Source of the DNA: Scleroderma bovista
Taxonomy: Eukaryota; Basidiomycota; Agaricomycetes; Boletales; Sclerodermataceae
Reading direction: 5' to 3'
DNA length: 64,000 bases
Assembly: GCA_037178675.1 (NCBI GenBank)
Contig: JAYMGJ010000098.1
Coordinates: forward strand, 124,001 to 188,000
Under the pieces are notes generated by a model that was given only the letters and a program-made list of their open reading frames with translations, was not told the DNA's origin and searched no databases. Shown one piece after another: positions 1-10,602 of this stretch. The translations under genes and the position numbers were made by a program. The number at the start of each line of letters is the position of its first letter. The stretch's first letter is position 1.

Positions 1-801
1 GATTACCCTCAGTTTTACACTAAGCTTTATGCTTTTCTTGACAAGGATGTCCTTCACCTGAAGCATCGTGCCAGATTTTTTCGTTTGACAGAATTATTCC
101 TGAGTTCGACGTGAGCATTACAGTTGCTTTGTTTGAAGGCTAAGTAGAATTGTTTTCTGCAGGCACTTGCCAGCGGCACTGCTTGCTTCGTTCGTGAAGA
201 GACTTTCGCGGTTGTCACTAAACGCTCCCCCCGCGGCAATCGTTATGATCATACCATTCACATATAACGTTCTCAAGCGCCATCCTGTTCTGATGACAAT
301 GATACATCGATCAGGTCATGACAAAGAATTATTTAATGGTCTGTCTACTGTCTTCCAGGTCACCAGAGTTCCTGACGAAACTTTGTAGATCCATTCTTAC
401 CTCATGAAACGAATCCAAATGTCACAAATGCCATTGATTCGTCATTATGGGAGCTTTACAGCCACAAAAATCATTACGATGTCGCGGTCTTGACACTTGC
501 GCGTATATTTGAGGAAGCATTCACCAAACCGAGCTACTCTATGGAAGATTTCCTTGACCACACATACAACACCGTAAGCTACAATATTACGTATCTCGAG
601 ATCACTTGGATTTTAATGCAGTGGAAACAGCTGCTTGAGGCTGAGTTTAAGCGCAAGTTAAAGAAGGAGCCTGCTCTGGCAACAGAACTCGTCAAGGATC
701 CGTTTCCAGTGTGTGTTATGGACTCTCCTGAGGTCGCTGAAGACCCTGAAAACGTGGAGCGGGATGTGATCAGCGAGCTCTGGACCTTTGGATCATCATA
801 G
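1..801 (+). CDS. NOC4: Nucleolar complex protein 4 (NOC4/NOC4L), C-terminal part
   Basis: This is the 3' end of a CBF/Mak21-family ribosome biogenesis factor; the 5' part lies outside the window. NOC4 works with Nop14 in the nucleolus in maturation and export of the small ribosomal subunit. The sequence opens in frame with a YPQFYTKLYAFLD-type segment, followed by HLPAALLASFVKRLSRL and ALVIPFTYNLLKRHP-like text, the signature core of Noc4. The model needs three short introns, at about 120-162, about 340-389 and 574-621. The last is 48 nt, a multiple of three with no stop codon, so reading through it would add 16 residues. The C terminus reads KKEPALATE and then an acidic stretch ending WTFGSS before the TAG at 799-801. 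The assignment is firm; the exon edges are by eye. Confidence 0.88.
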
Positions 802-921
802 TGTAGATTTGTTGGATATTCATGCAGTAGCCTTGATGTACTTCAAACAATGTCAAACAAGTCACTGGCAGGCTGCAACTGTGCACACAAAATATCTAAC
901 CTCTGCTCGGACTATGTCGTG

Positions 922-3863
922 ATGGATGCCATCAGGGTTTCGAAGGTATCCCCGGATCACATAAAGCCCAAGCAGCGCAATTTCTTACAAACTGCAGGTC
1001 GAAAAGGTACTCTGCGGCAAGTCAGGGAGTGGTCACTACGGATCACTTCACCTGACTGCGCACCATCTGATATTCCGTTACGAAGACACAAGGAAAGAGG
1101 AGATGTGGGCGAGTCTAACCTTCGCACTTGCTTCCACCCCTGTTGACATGTGTCTTAGGTGCCATATCCATTAATCTCGTTGGTGCTTCAACTCCCGCAG
1201 ACTTTACAAGGTCAAAGCCCTCTAACATTCCACACACGTTCCTTTGAAACCTTCTCCCTATTGTTTGATATCGATCGCGATGCGGCCGATGTCTTTGAGA
1301 GCGTGAAGGAGTTAACGGTGTGCAGTGAGTATGATGTCTAACCTTGGTCCCGCAGCCGCTAATAGACAACAGCATCTGTTAATCAACTTTATGCATTTTT
1401 CTATTCGCCCAATCCCCCGTTTGACGCCGAGGGAGGATGGAATGTCTATTCTCCTAGAAGGGAGTTTGGCCGGATGGGGGTGGGTACTCGCACTAAGGCA
1501 TGGCGATTCACGGACATAAATAAGGACTATCAAGTTGGTCATTTTCCACTCTGTCGATGACCGTAATCTTGACCTTATTCTTAGTTCTCCCCCACTTATC
1601 CGTCTCTTCTAGTAGTCCCAACACGAATCAGTGATTCTACGTTACATTATGCAGCAAAATACAGAAGTAAATGCAGAATACCTGCTTTGACTTATTTACA
1701 CTGGGCGAATTATGTGGGTTTTGGTTCTCGTGTTATTGATCCTTCTCGGCTAGTAATTGATTAATGTGCGCTCTTTAGGGCACCATCACCCGTTCAAGTC
1801 AACCCATGGTTGGTATCAAACAGAATCGGTCAGTTCAGGACGAAAAGCTCGTAGAAGCCATATTTCAATCGCACTATTTCCCCGAATCACGGTTGTCAAG
1901 CACACCGGTCTACGGTGCCACTGCCACGAATCTTATTGTAGACGCTAGGCCAACGGCTAATGCTATGGCGAACACTGCCAGAGGTGCTGGAACTGAAAAC
2001 ATGGAACATTATAGGGACGCGAAAAAGACGTATTCGGGTATCGATCACATACACGCTATGCGTGAATCACTGGCGAAAGTGGTTGATGCACTGCGTGAAG
2101 CGGACACTATTGCTGCTAGTGTCAGCGGGAACGTGCCTGGAGGGGCGAAGCAACTTGCAATCTTAGATCGACAAGCCCTGCGCCGTTCTGCATGGCTCCG
2201 TCATATGTCGAATATCCTCGAGGCCGTGGTTCTGATCGTCCGCAACGTGCATATCAATTCGTCGCATGTCTTAATACATTGCTCTGATGGCTGGGACCGC
2301 ACCTCGCAACTCGCAGGCCTCGCGCAGCTTTGCTTGGATCCTTATTATCGCACCATGCGCGGTTTCCAGGTACTTGTCGAAAAGGACTGGATATCATTCG
2401 GCCATCGATTCCTAGACCGCTGCGGTCACTTGTCGTCGGAAAAGTTTTTCACGTCAGTAGCAGACAGCGGGAATGCAGGAGGGGGTGCAGAAGCTGCACA
2501 AGCCTTTCTTACTTCTGTTCAGAACCGTTTCGCTTCGCAGCACCATGTCAAAGAAACCAGCCCCACCTTCCATCAGTTCCTCGAATGCTTGCGTCAGATC
2601 CAGCGGCAGTATCCTGAACGCTTCGAATTCAATGAACTCTTCCTACGTACTGTTCACCACCATCTCTACTCTTGTCAGTTTGGGACATTTCTATATAATT
2701 GTGAACGCGAACGGAGACGTGGAGAAGACGGCGTGGTTCCCTCTGAGCGGACAGCACCTCTTTGGGATTTCCTGAGCAGTTCATCGCAAGTGGAACTTCA
2801 CAAGAACCCGTTGTACGATCCTTCATTGGATGACGCTTCGAACAGGGAATCAAACTCGGATATGGGAGTTCTGGTCCCGAATGCCAAGGATGTTCGCTTT
2901 TGGCACGAACTATATGGACGAACTGACGAAGAGATGAACGGCAAGATTGTTATATCACAGGTGAAGGAAGGATTGGAGTTTCCCCTGTCGATTGAAGGTC
3001 TTGACGACGATACAGTCAACCCCACTTCGCGCTCGGAAGCTGTTTCGTCGATTTCGCTCCCATCATCTACCGCTGTAGCGCTTTCCCCTCCAGTGACTCC
3101 AGCCAGATCAACTGGTACACCCCCAGTGTCCGATGGCTTATCATCCGGGCTTCAGGGCTTATGGTCATCGTTACCCGAATTGGGACAAAAAGTTGGAGAA
3201 GGCTTTTTGGCAGCAGCCTCGTCAACAGGACTGGGTAGTAATTCTAGCATGCCGCTACGACCTTCCTCACCCAACCGCGTGCGGAGCACTAATCCAACGG
3301 ACTTCTTCACCAGTGGTGGGGTGAAATCAGTGTGGGGGAAGCTATCATCGAATGCCACCGCTGCCTTCTCGGCGGTGCAGGAGGTGTACGACGGTGTCAC
3401 GAGAGACACTAAAACGCCATCGAGGGGACTTACTGATGATGAGGGAACCTACAGCAAACGAAAAGAGCTGCGTGGCCTTGATTCATCTGGGGATGAGGAT
3501 ATTTTTCCTTCGCGTGGAAGTGCACATGGTTCATCGTACAGCCCTTGGGATAGTATAAAACCACAGAAATCCCTCCCCGTCTTGCCGACAGATAACCCTT
3601 GGGTTAGCTTTCGGTCTTCGTCGCCAAGATTGCCTCCCTCACTGCCAGATGTACACGACCCCAGTCGTCTACCGGAAGACCCTACTGTTGCTCACCCTCC
3701 TAGGCGACAGAATTCGGAAATCTCTCGTTCGTTGGATCCGAGTCAACTTGGAGTGGCTGGTGTCACTCATTCAGCGGTAACCAATGAGAGCAATGTTGCG
3801 GCAGAGCTTGAAACAGACCCACTCCCCCTGACCACGGATCCGCTCGGGGTTAGACTGTTGTGA
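922..3863 (+). CDS. YMR1: Myotubularin-type phosphoinositide 3-phosphatase
   Basis: This enzyme should remove the 3-phosphate of PI3P or PI(3,5)P2 on endosomal and vacuolar membranes. The first exon reads MDAIRVSK, and a PH-GRAM domain follows (SLHLTAHHLIFRY, then VPYPLISLV). The phosphatase domain holds GWNVYSPRREFGRMG, WRFTDINKDY and YLHWANYG. The catalytic loop HCSDGWDRTSQ near 2277-2312 is a perfect Cx5R signature. My splice model has six exons (922-945, 998-1108, 1159-1324, 1373-1533, 1585-1713, 1779-3863) and gives about 891 residues. The intron at 1109-1158 appears to use a GC donor. The last 300 residues are Ser/Pro-rich and low in complexity, without the FYVE domain of some animal members. 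An in-frame ATG at 850 would extend the N terminus, but the family normally begins at MDA-RV. Confidence 0.9.
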
Positions 3864-4008
3864 TGTGTGGCCCGTCTCAGATTGGATAATATACTAATTT
3901 GCATCGCCTTGTACTCCTAGTATAAAACACTCTGATTTTGGTTACTTTCATAGTTGTGGACCTGTATTGGGTGATTTGTGTAAGTACGTGTCTGGATGGC
4001 GTGATGGT

Positions 4009-4020
4009 GCTTATATAAGC
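4009..4020 (+). promoter_or_regulatory. Palindromic TATA box upstream of the SAM synthetase gene
   Basis: The 12-bp perfect palindrome GCTTATATAAGC lies 109 bp before the ATG of the S-adenosylmethionine synthetase gene. This is a usual TATA position for a highly expressed gene and would put transcription start near 4040-4050. A second TATAAAA lies at about 4100, only about 25 bp from the ATG, which is too close to be the main TATA element unless the leader is nearly absent. Confidence 0.5.
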
Positions 4021-4128
4021 GGCGTGATTTGTTTTTAAATGGTGACCTTTTTCGCCCACAATTGACGCAGATTCTTCCTATCCATTCCTTCCCTCTCCTT
4101 ATAAAACTCTCAGCTGTCAGTCATCGTC

Positions 4129-5558
4129 ATGCCCCCCAACGGTACTGCTCATGCTGGTCTTGCCCCCGGCCATTTCCTTTTCACCTCTGAGTCCGTCGGT
4201 GAAGGACACCCAGGCAAGTTTTTACCCCAAGGGACAATATCTTTACTGACTTCTCCCAGACAAGATCTGCGACCAGGTCTCTGATGCTATTGTAAGTTGA
4301 TGTCTGGTCTACGTGGTTTCCTCAATGGTAAACCTTGAATCTAGCTTGATGCTTGCCTCGAGCAAGATCCCTGGTCAAAGGTTGCATGTGAGACGGCCTC
4401 CAAGACTGGCATGATTATGGTCTTCGGCGAGATCTCCACCAAGGCACGGCTCGACTACCAAGCAATCATCCGCAACACTATCAAAAAAATCGGTTATGAT
4501 GATTCTTCGAAAGGTTTCGACTATAAGACTTGCAACATCTTGCTCGCTATCGAAGAGCAATCTCCTGACATTGCTCAGGGTCTTGACCACGGCTCTTTGG
4601 AACAGCATGGTGCTGGTGACCAGGGCATCATGTTTGGCTACGCAACTGACGAAACGGAGGAGTACATGCCCTTGACGATCATGCTTGCGCACAAATTGAA
4701 TGCCGCGTTGGCCGCTGCTCGTCGTTCTGGTCTCCTTCCTTGGTTGCGCCCAGATTCCAAGACTCAAGTCACTGTTGAGTACAAGAACGACAATGGTGCC
4801 ATGGTTCCCCTTCGTGTCGATACTATTGTTGTCTCAACACAACATGCCGAGGAAATTTCCACCGAGGAACTCCGGAGGGAAATCAAGGAGAAGGTTGTTA
4901 AGAAGGTCATTCCCGCTGACCTCCTTGACGACCGCACTATCTACCATGTGGGTTTTATCTCTTTCTTGATGTCGTCTAATTTAGTGAGAATCATTTTAGA
5001 TCCAACCCTCCGGTCGCTTTGTCATTGGTGGTCCCCAAGGCGATGCTGGTTTGACAGGACGGAAGATTATTGTCGACACCTATGGTGGTTGGGGTGCTCA
5101 CGGTGGAGGGGCTTTCTCCGGTAAAGACTGGTCCAAGGTCGACAGGTCAGCAGCGTATACTGCCCGCTGGATCGGTAGGCATTGTTCTTTATTTCAGTAG
5201 CTTCGCTTCACTGATGCTAAACAGCCAAATCATTGGTTGCTGCTGGCCTCGCCCGCCGATGCCTGGTTCAACTCTCCTATGCCATTGGTGTGTCTGAGCC
5301 GCTATCCATCTTTGTTGACACATATGGCACGGGCAAGAAGTCGAATGAGGAGCTCGTCCAAATTATCCGTAACAACTGGGATCTCCGCCCAGGTGTCATG
5401 GGTAGGTTATTTGACTGGTGAACTAGTTGTCATACTGACGTTATGCTGTAGTACGTGAACTTGAGTTGCAGAAGCCGAAGTATCTGCAAACGGCGTCTTA
5501 TGGCCACTTTGGCAATCCCGAGTACGCTTGGGAGAAGGTCAAGAAGCTTGTTCTCTAG
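4129..5558 (+). CDS. SAM2: S-adenosylmethionine synthetase (methionine adenosyltransferase)
   Basis: This cytosolic enzyme makes S-adenosylmethionine from methionine and ATP. I join six exons: 4129-4213, 4260-4291, 4345-4947, 5000-5174, 5225-5401 and 5452-5558. They give 392 residues, the normal eukaryotic length. Diagnostic motifs are [21 protein letters not shown] near the N terminus, [12 protein letters not shown] (P-loop hexapeptide region), and [13 protein letters not shown] with [18 protein letters not shown] in the C-terminal half. The first intron starts with GC within CAG|GCAAGT; only that junction restores the invariant Asp of GHPDKI. The remaining introns are GT-AG. The upstream region carries a palindromic TATA box. 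Nothing suggests loss of function. Confidence 0.96.
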
Positions 5559-6228
5559 ACTGATGACCATCCGCTCTTTCCTGACGTTGTAATTATTTCA
5601 TCCTATCATTGGAAGTTCATCCTTCCTTCTTTATTGACACATCGCATACCTGTATAACAGACACCGCCTACTTGCTATTTCAACCATAGAGGTGCGGTAT
5701 GCGCCAGCATATGACACGACTAGTACCAGGGTCTTGGCCCAATCCATTTAACAACAATACGTACACAAGTATATCCTACGTAGTACTGAAGAATACGATG
5801 TTCAACCGCATGTTTCTTCAATCACCAACAAGGTTAGACGGAGGGGAGGAATCTCTGTCTCCAAAGAGGGAAAGGTTCCATCGAGGTGAGGTCACTGCCA
5901 TCTCACCTAGTATGTAACTACAGTATATGGCACCTCACCTCAAAAGGCTCAAAGATGGCGGCAACACCGATGTACATATTTAAATTTTGTAAAATGAGTA
6001 ATTTTGGTGTCTAAGTAATATAATATTTTAGAGAAATACAAATTTCTCACGGACTGGTGACTGTTTGTGTGATCCGAGATTATCTTTTTGCGGTGAGGAA
6101 AAAAAATGCTGCAAAGGGGCGATGGTCCCCCTGGAGCTCCCGAGTCTCATTTACATAAAATCCCCTTGTGAAAGCACCCCTTCTATTTTCCTAACCACCA
6201 CGGCCTCCACTACTCGCTTTCGCCCCTC
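5559..6228. other. Intergenic region between SAM synthetase and ADE4
   Basis: This is about 670 bp with no gene that I can support. It holds the 3' UTR of the SAM synthetase gene, a 10-bp inverted repeat at 5883-5941, an AT-rich stretch (about 5975-6050) and the promoter and 5' UTR of ADE4. Confidence 0.6.
5883..5941. repeat. Perfect 10-bp inverted repeat with 39-nt spacer
   Basis: The left arm is GAGGTGAGGT at 5883-5892 and the right arm is its exact reverse complement ACCTCACCTC at 5932-5941. The spacer contains a third, shorter CTCACCT copy. The element lies about 290 bp upstream of the ADE4 start. It could be a paired transcription-factor site or the stem of a 3' UTR hairpin of the preceding gene. 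No function can be assigned from sequence. Confidence 0.45.
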
Positions 6229-8242
6229 AGTGAGTTGAGTACTTATATCGCCTTTTCCTGACACTTACCCCTGGTAGTGTGTGGTATTCTAGGACTACTT
6301 TTGAGCGACTCGACACACAATGCAGCATCGGAGATCTGTGAGGGTCTCTATATGCTTCAGCATCGCGGCCAGGATGCCTGTGGCATTGTCACCTGCGGCC
6401 CAAAAGGCCGACTCTACCAATGTAAGGCAAATGGAATGGTCCGCGATGTCTTCGATGACGTCGCAATCTCAAGGCTCCAAGGCTCCATGGGCATTGGCCA
6501 TGGTCTGTAGCACCCCTTTTTTCATGTCACTGGACCTGGTTCATTGCTCCATTTCAGTTCGCTATCCGACCGCCGGCAGTTCCCACCACGCCGAAGCACA
6601 GCCGTTTTATGTTAATTCGCCCTATGGTATTGTACTTGCACATGTGGGTTCTAGCTTCCTAATTCTCCGTCGATTGCTTCACGTAGACCATAGAATGGAA
6701 ACCTAATTGACAGCCCTTTGTTACTCCATTTCATGGATGCCGTGGCACATCGACACATCAACACATCCTCCGACTCCGAGCTGCTCCTCAATATCTTCGC
6801 CAACAACCTTCAGCAAACCGGCAAATTTCGGATCAATGAAGACGACATTTTCACAGCCATCGGAGAGCTGATGACGCAGTGCAAGGGCGCTTATGCATGT
6901 GTCGCCATGCTGGCGGGTTTTGGGATCATAGCTTTCAGGGATCCTAACGGTATACGCCCCATCGGAATGGCAGTTCGCGAATACGAAAATGGAAAGAAAG
7001 ATTATGTTGTCGCCAGCGAAAGCGTAGTCGCGGGGGGCAGCTTCTCCAAGTGGGAGAATGTAAAGCCGGGTGAATCCCTTCCTCGTTACCTTCCGGAACA
7101 AAATACTCATCCTATTTCAGGCGAAGCTGTAATCATTACCCACTCAGGCGTCAGTAGAAAGCGTGTCGCCCCTCCCGCAACATTTGCTCCGGATATATTT
7201 GAATACGTGTATTTAGCGCGTCCAGACTCTGTCTTGGACGATGTAAGCGTCTACCGCAGTCGAATGGCGATGGGAGATGCCCTTGCAGAAGAAGTTGACA
7301 GGGTATTATTAAAGAAAGGCTTGACTGTAGACGTCGTCATCCCGGTACGGCGCTGCGATGTTCTTCCCCATGAATTTTCTGATTGGATCATCGCGTAACA
7401 GGTTCCAGACACGGCACGGGTAGCGGCACTCAACTTAGCACAGCGGCTCCAACTTCCCTACCGGGAGGGGTTCATCAAGAATCGTTATGTAGGGAGAACA
7501 TTTATCATGCCTGGCCAGCAAATGAGGTGGGATTGTCGGTAGTTGACTGCTCGTGCGATATCTAACGACTCGACAGGAAGAAAAATGTCCGAAAAAAGCT
7601 GAACGCCATGGCACTTGAATTCGCTGGCAAGAGTGTACTCTTGGTCGATGGTACACATCCTGTCGCTTTAGAGATTTCTTGTGAAAAGTCTGACCTTGTG
7701 TACCAGATTCGATTGTACGTGGCACCACGTCCAAAGAAATTGTCCAAATGGCCAAAGATGTAGGTGCCAGCAAAGTCATCTTTGCAAGCTGTGCACCCCC
7801 CATACGGTGATTGTGCATACTGTAACGTTTCTGCTTCAGCTGACGGTCCCTGTCTAGTTACCCCAATGTTTATGGCATAGACATGCCATCGCGATCAGAG
7901 CTTGTTGCATATGAGAGGACAACGGAGGAGATTGCAGAAGCCATCGGCGCGGACCTCGTAATCTTTCAGACATTGCCCGACCTCATCGCTTCAGTGCGCC
8001 AGTTCAACCCGTCCATCGACACATTCGACTGCTCAGTCTTTACGGGTGAATACGTCACTGGTGGTGTAAACGAAGAGTACTTGAATCACATTGAGTCGCT
8101 GAGAGCCGACCGTGTGAAAAGCAAAATGGGTGAAGGAGGGCCTGTGACCTTGGATGGTGCACTACGGGAGCGCTCCATAACGGGCACACCTAATGGAACA
8201 GACGATACCGTGGGTCTGCATAACTCGTGGCATATTAGTTGA
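6229..8242 (+). CDS. ADE4: Amidophosphoribosyltransferase (glutamine PRPP amidotransferase)
   Basis: This enzyme catalyses the first committed step of purine synthesis: PRPP plus glutamine gives phosphoribosylamine. The N terminus must be Met-Cys-Gly-Ile-Leu-Gly, with Cys as the glutaminase nucleophile. No in-frame ATG lies directly before TGTGGTATT, and an in-frame TGA occurs a few codons upstream. Removing a 48-nt intron at 6230-6277 joins an A at 6229 to TG at 6278-6279 and so creates the start codon. Further motifs are [50 protein letters not shown] text and the PRPP-binding loop [13 protein letters not shown]. The last is completed across an intron near 7650-7710. Later introns lie near 6503-6557, 6644-6693, 7345-7401, 7526-7577 and 7806-7858. 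The stop is TGA at 8240. Confidence 0.93.
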
Positions 8243-8429
8243 CCCTGGTTTTACTTATGATTTATCTGTTAAGTGTGCTTACACTGTGCAATTCCCTTCC
8301 TCTGAAAATATCTTGCAAGATGTACCAGCTACATAGATACTAACCGCGTACAACAAAAATCTAGAGTTAACAATCATCCGCAAAACGTCATGTCTATATT
8401 GTCGGGAGGTTGGCCTGAAAATGATACCA

Positions 8430-9682
8430 TCATCGTGCTGGCATGCTACGGATATTCTTGTCTTGTGAAGGTAATTGTGAGAAAGCACGATGCTTCGGCA
8501 TAAACAAAGATGCCATGGGATCTTTCTTCTGTATTGGGGGGTTGAAAAGACGGGCTTCTGCCTGCGTAGACTGCGGTGACAATACGGTGGAATGGGGCCC
8601 TACGGAGGGGGCCGGTCTTGAGGGTGAGGGTGGTGCACTTGCAGGAGCTTCGTCTGAAGGTCGCAAAGGGGACACACTTGAAGGCGCGGTTAATGCGCAT
8701 GATGGGCGTTTGATAACAACAGACTCCGTAATCTCATAGTTATTTGACCTCTTGCAAGATGGTATAGGTGGGTTTACACTGGCTGAACTTGGAGAAATGC
8801 GATATGTCTTGCCTTGTGCCATGGGAGGCAATATACGAGTAGTGTATAGTGACCTGCGAAGTTTCACCTCTTTCTTTGCTTTCTGGAATAGCGTCTTGGG
8901 TTGATTGGCTGATGTTCCTGTTGGTAGATCGGCCACTGGCCTTCCAAGGACAAGAAATAAAAGCTTACGGGCACGCTTAGCAGGTGGTAGTCTGTCGGTT
9001 AATTTAACTTCCCGCTCCTTCTTGCGTTCGGCGGCCTCCATACGTTGATTCCGTAGTTTGGAGGTTACTTGCTCCAATCTGTGAGCTTCTGCTTCTCGGA
9101 GAAGCTGAGTTGATCCGTGGTAAGCGGACGAATGCGAGTAATAGATCGGGGACACGCACAAAGAACTGTTCGGACCATGAGTCAGGATGCAGTTCGCCGC
9201 TGCGTGCGAGTTGTTCTGCAAGTAGAGGGTACGTCTTGAAGCATAGACACTCCCATAGGTCTGGTTGTGGTGTTAGGGGCAATTGCGAGGCAAGGCAATG
9301 ATAGGGAGTACCCGAGGTATTTTCTGCTAAATACTGCAGCAAGAATAAGACAATGTAAACTATATAGCACGGATGTACCTACGGGAGATGATTGCTCGAG
9401 GCGAAGCAAGGTATCTGCAGAGCAACATTCCAGGACAGGTTTAATCAGCCCATACCGTATACCTTCGCCAAGACAACTTAAAGCTAGTGAAGGGAGATAA
9501 GTCGTGAGCAGGCGGATGGCATCTTGGTGTCCATACCATCTGCATGCACTGACAGCACTACAGCAACGAACGCACAAGTCAACACGACTGTGAGCGAAAC
9601 GGGCCGACTCGAACTGACCTCGCTGACAGTATGAGACCAGCGTCGGTATTTGGCGCAGTCGGCTCTCGGACTCTGACGACAT
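8430..9682 (-). CDS. ELA1: Elongin A (RNA polymerase II transcription factor SIII subunit A)
   Basis: Elongin A links RNA polymerase II to the Elongin B/C-cullin ubiquitin ligase and also stimulates elongation. Read from 9682 downwards, the protein starts MSSESESRLRQIPTLVSYCQR. After splicing it continues with V, giving TLVSYCQRV, which fits the BC-box (T/S)LxxxCxxx(V/I) used to bind Elongin C. Further conserved blocks are IRYGLIKPVLECC, LLRLEQSSP, LWECLCFKTYPLL and DSWSEQFF. A basic coiled-coil region (AHRLEQVTSKLRNQRMEAAERKKERE) follows. The C-terminal part is Pro/Ser-rich, reading ESVVIKRPSC and ending SMPAR. At least three introns are needed, including two near the N terminus (about 9560-9620 and 9490-9545). 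Identification is good; exon edges are approximate. Confidence 0.82.
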
Positions 9683-9968
9683 AGATGATATTACAGTCAA
9701 ACTGAACGGTGGAGGAAAGGTAGTGGTAGCAAAAGCGAGGGAAGATGATCTTGAGCCAGGGTCGATTACAGCCTGCTTTAATACTGCCAAAACGCCCCTC
9801 CACGTGGCTCTGAACTCCCATCATTGCTTCCCAAATCGAGCATTGCCAGGGCGGCAGTGCTGACTACCTTCCAACACCTTAGACTACACACGAAGGGACC
9901 CTACACCGATTAGTCTGTCTTCGTGTAGAACTACCCATGTAAATTCATGGATAAAACATGTATCACAC

Positions 9969-10602
9969 TCAATCCTGGTCCGATTGGTCTTCGTCGTCAT
10001 CATTTTCCTGAGCTCGCTCTTGTGCTTTCATTGCTCCCACAATATCGTCCGTCTGGCCCTTCTGAGCAGCAAGCCTTTGTCCTACATTCTCATTAATATC
10101 ATCGGTAAGTTCCCCGGCTTGAAATCGACTCACTTATCAGAGTATGTATTGCCTCCTGTGTCTTCCTCTCCAGCTTGACAAGTTTCTTCTCCATCTCTCT
10201 TTTGAGGTCCCAATTGGGTCGCTTGGGAGCTATATTGAATACGTCCTAGGAGAATTTTCAGCATTGCGCTATGATACATCGTGCGACGTGGGGTGCCATA
10301 TACCAGTTCTTGTGCCCTTTGTTTTTCATCCTCCGCTATGAGCTTCTCTGCCATCCCCTCCACATCCTTCTCTAGAGTGTCCTCGGTTATTGCACCATTG
10401 CGTATATTCTTTCGCAGCGTCCGCGTCTCCGGGTCGAAATTGCGGCTCAGTAATATCGTACCTCTTTGGGGAAGATGTGAAGTGTTACGAAGGAACGGGC
10501 ATTGTTTAAGACGTACCCATTTCCGCCCATTCCTTCCTCCTTCCTTTTCCTCAGCGCAAGCAAACGCGCTTTTCGCACCTCCGACGCTTCCTGTAGAAAC
10601 AT
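9969..10602 (-). CDS. CWF18: Pre-mRNA splicing factor Cwf18/CCDC12 family
   Basis: This is a small, highly charged coiled-coil protein of the Prp19/Cdc5-associated spliceosome. From the start at 10602 it reads MFLQEASEVRKARLLALRKRK. It continues through NFDPETR-like text (about 10420-10460) into AITEDTLEKDVEGMAEKLIAEDEKQRAQEL. It ends with KGQTDDIVGAMKAQERAQEN and a DDDEDQSDQD tail before the stop at 9969-9971. This order (basic helix, acidic-basic coiled coil, acidic tail) is the CCDC12/Cwf18 layout. Several short introns interrupt it, and the region with APKRPNWDLKR-type sequence near 10230-10290 is split by one of them. An upstream in-frame ATG near 10684 would add about 28 unconserved residues. 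Confidence 0.78.

Noticed and set aside
6277..6280. GTG at 6277 as a non-standard start for ADE4.
   Set aside because: A good 48-nt intron makes a true ATG across A|TG; GTG starts are very rare in fungi.
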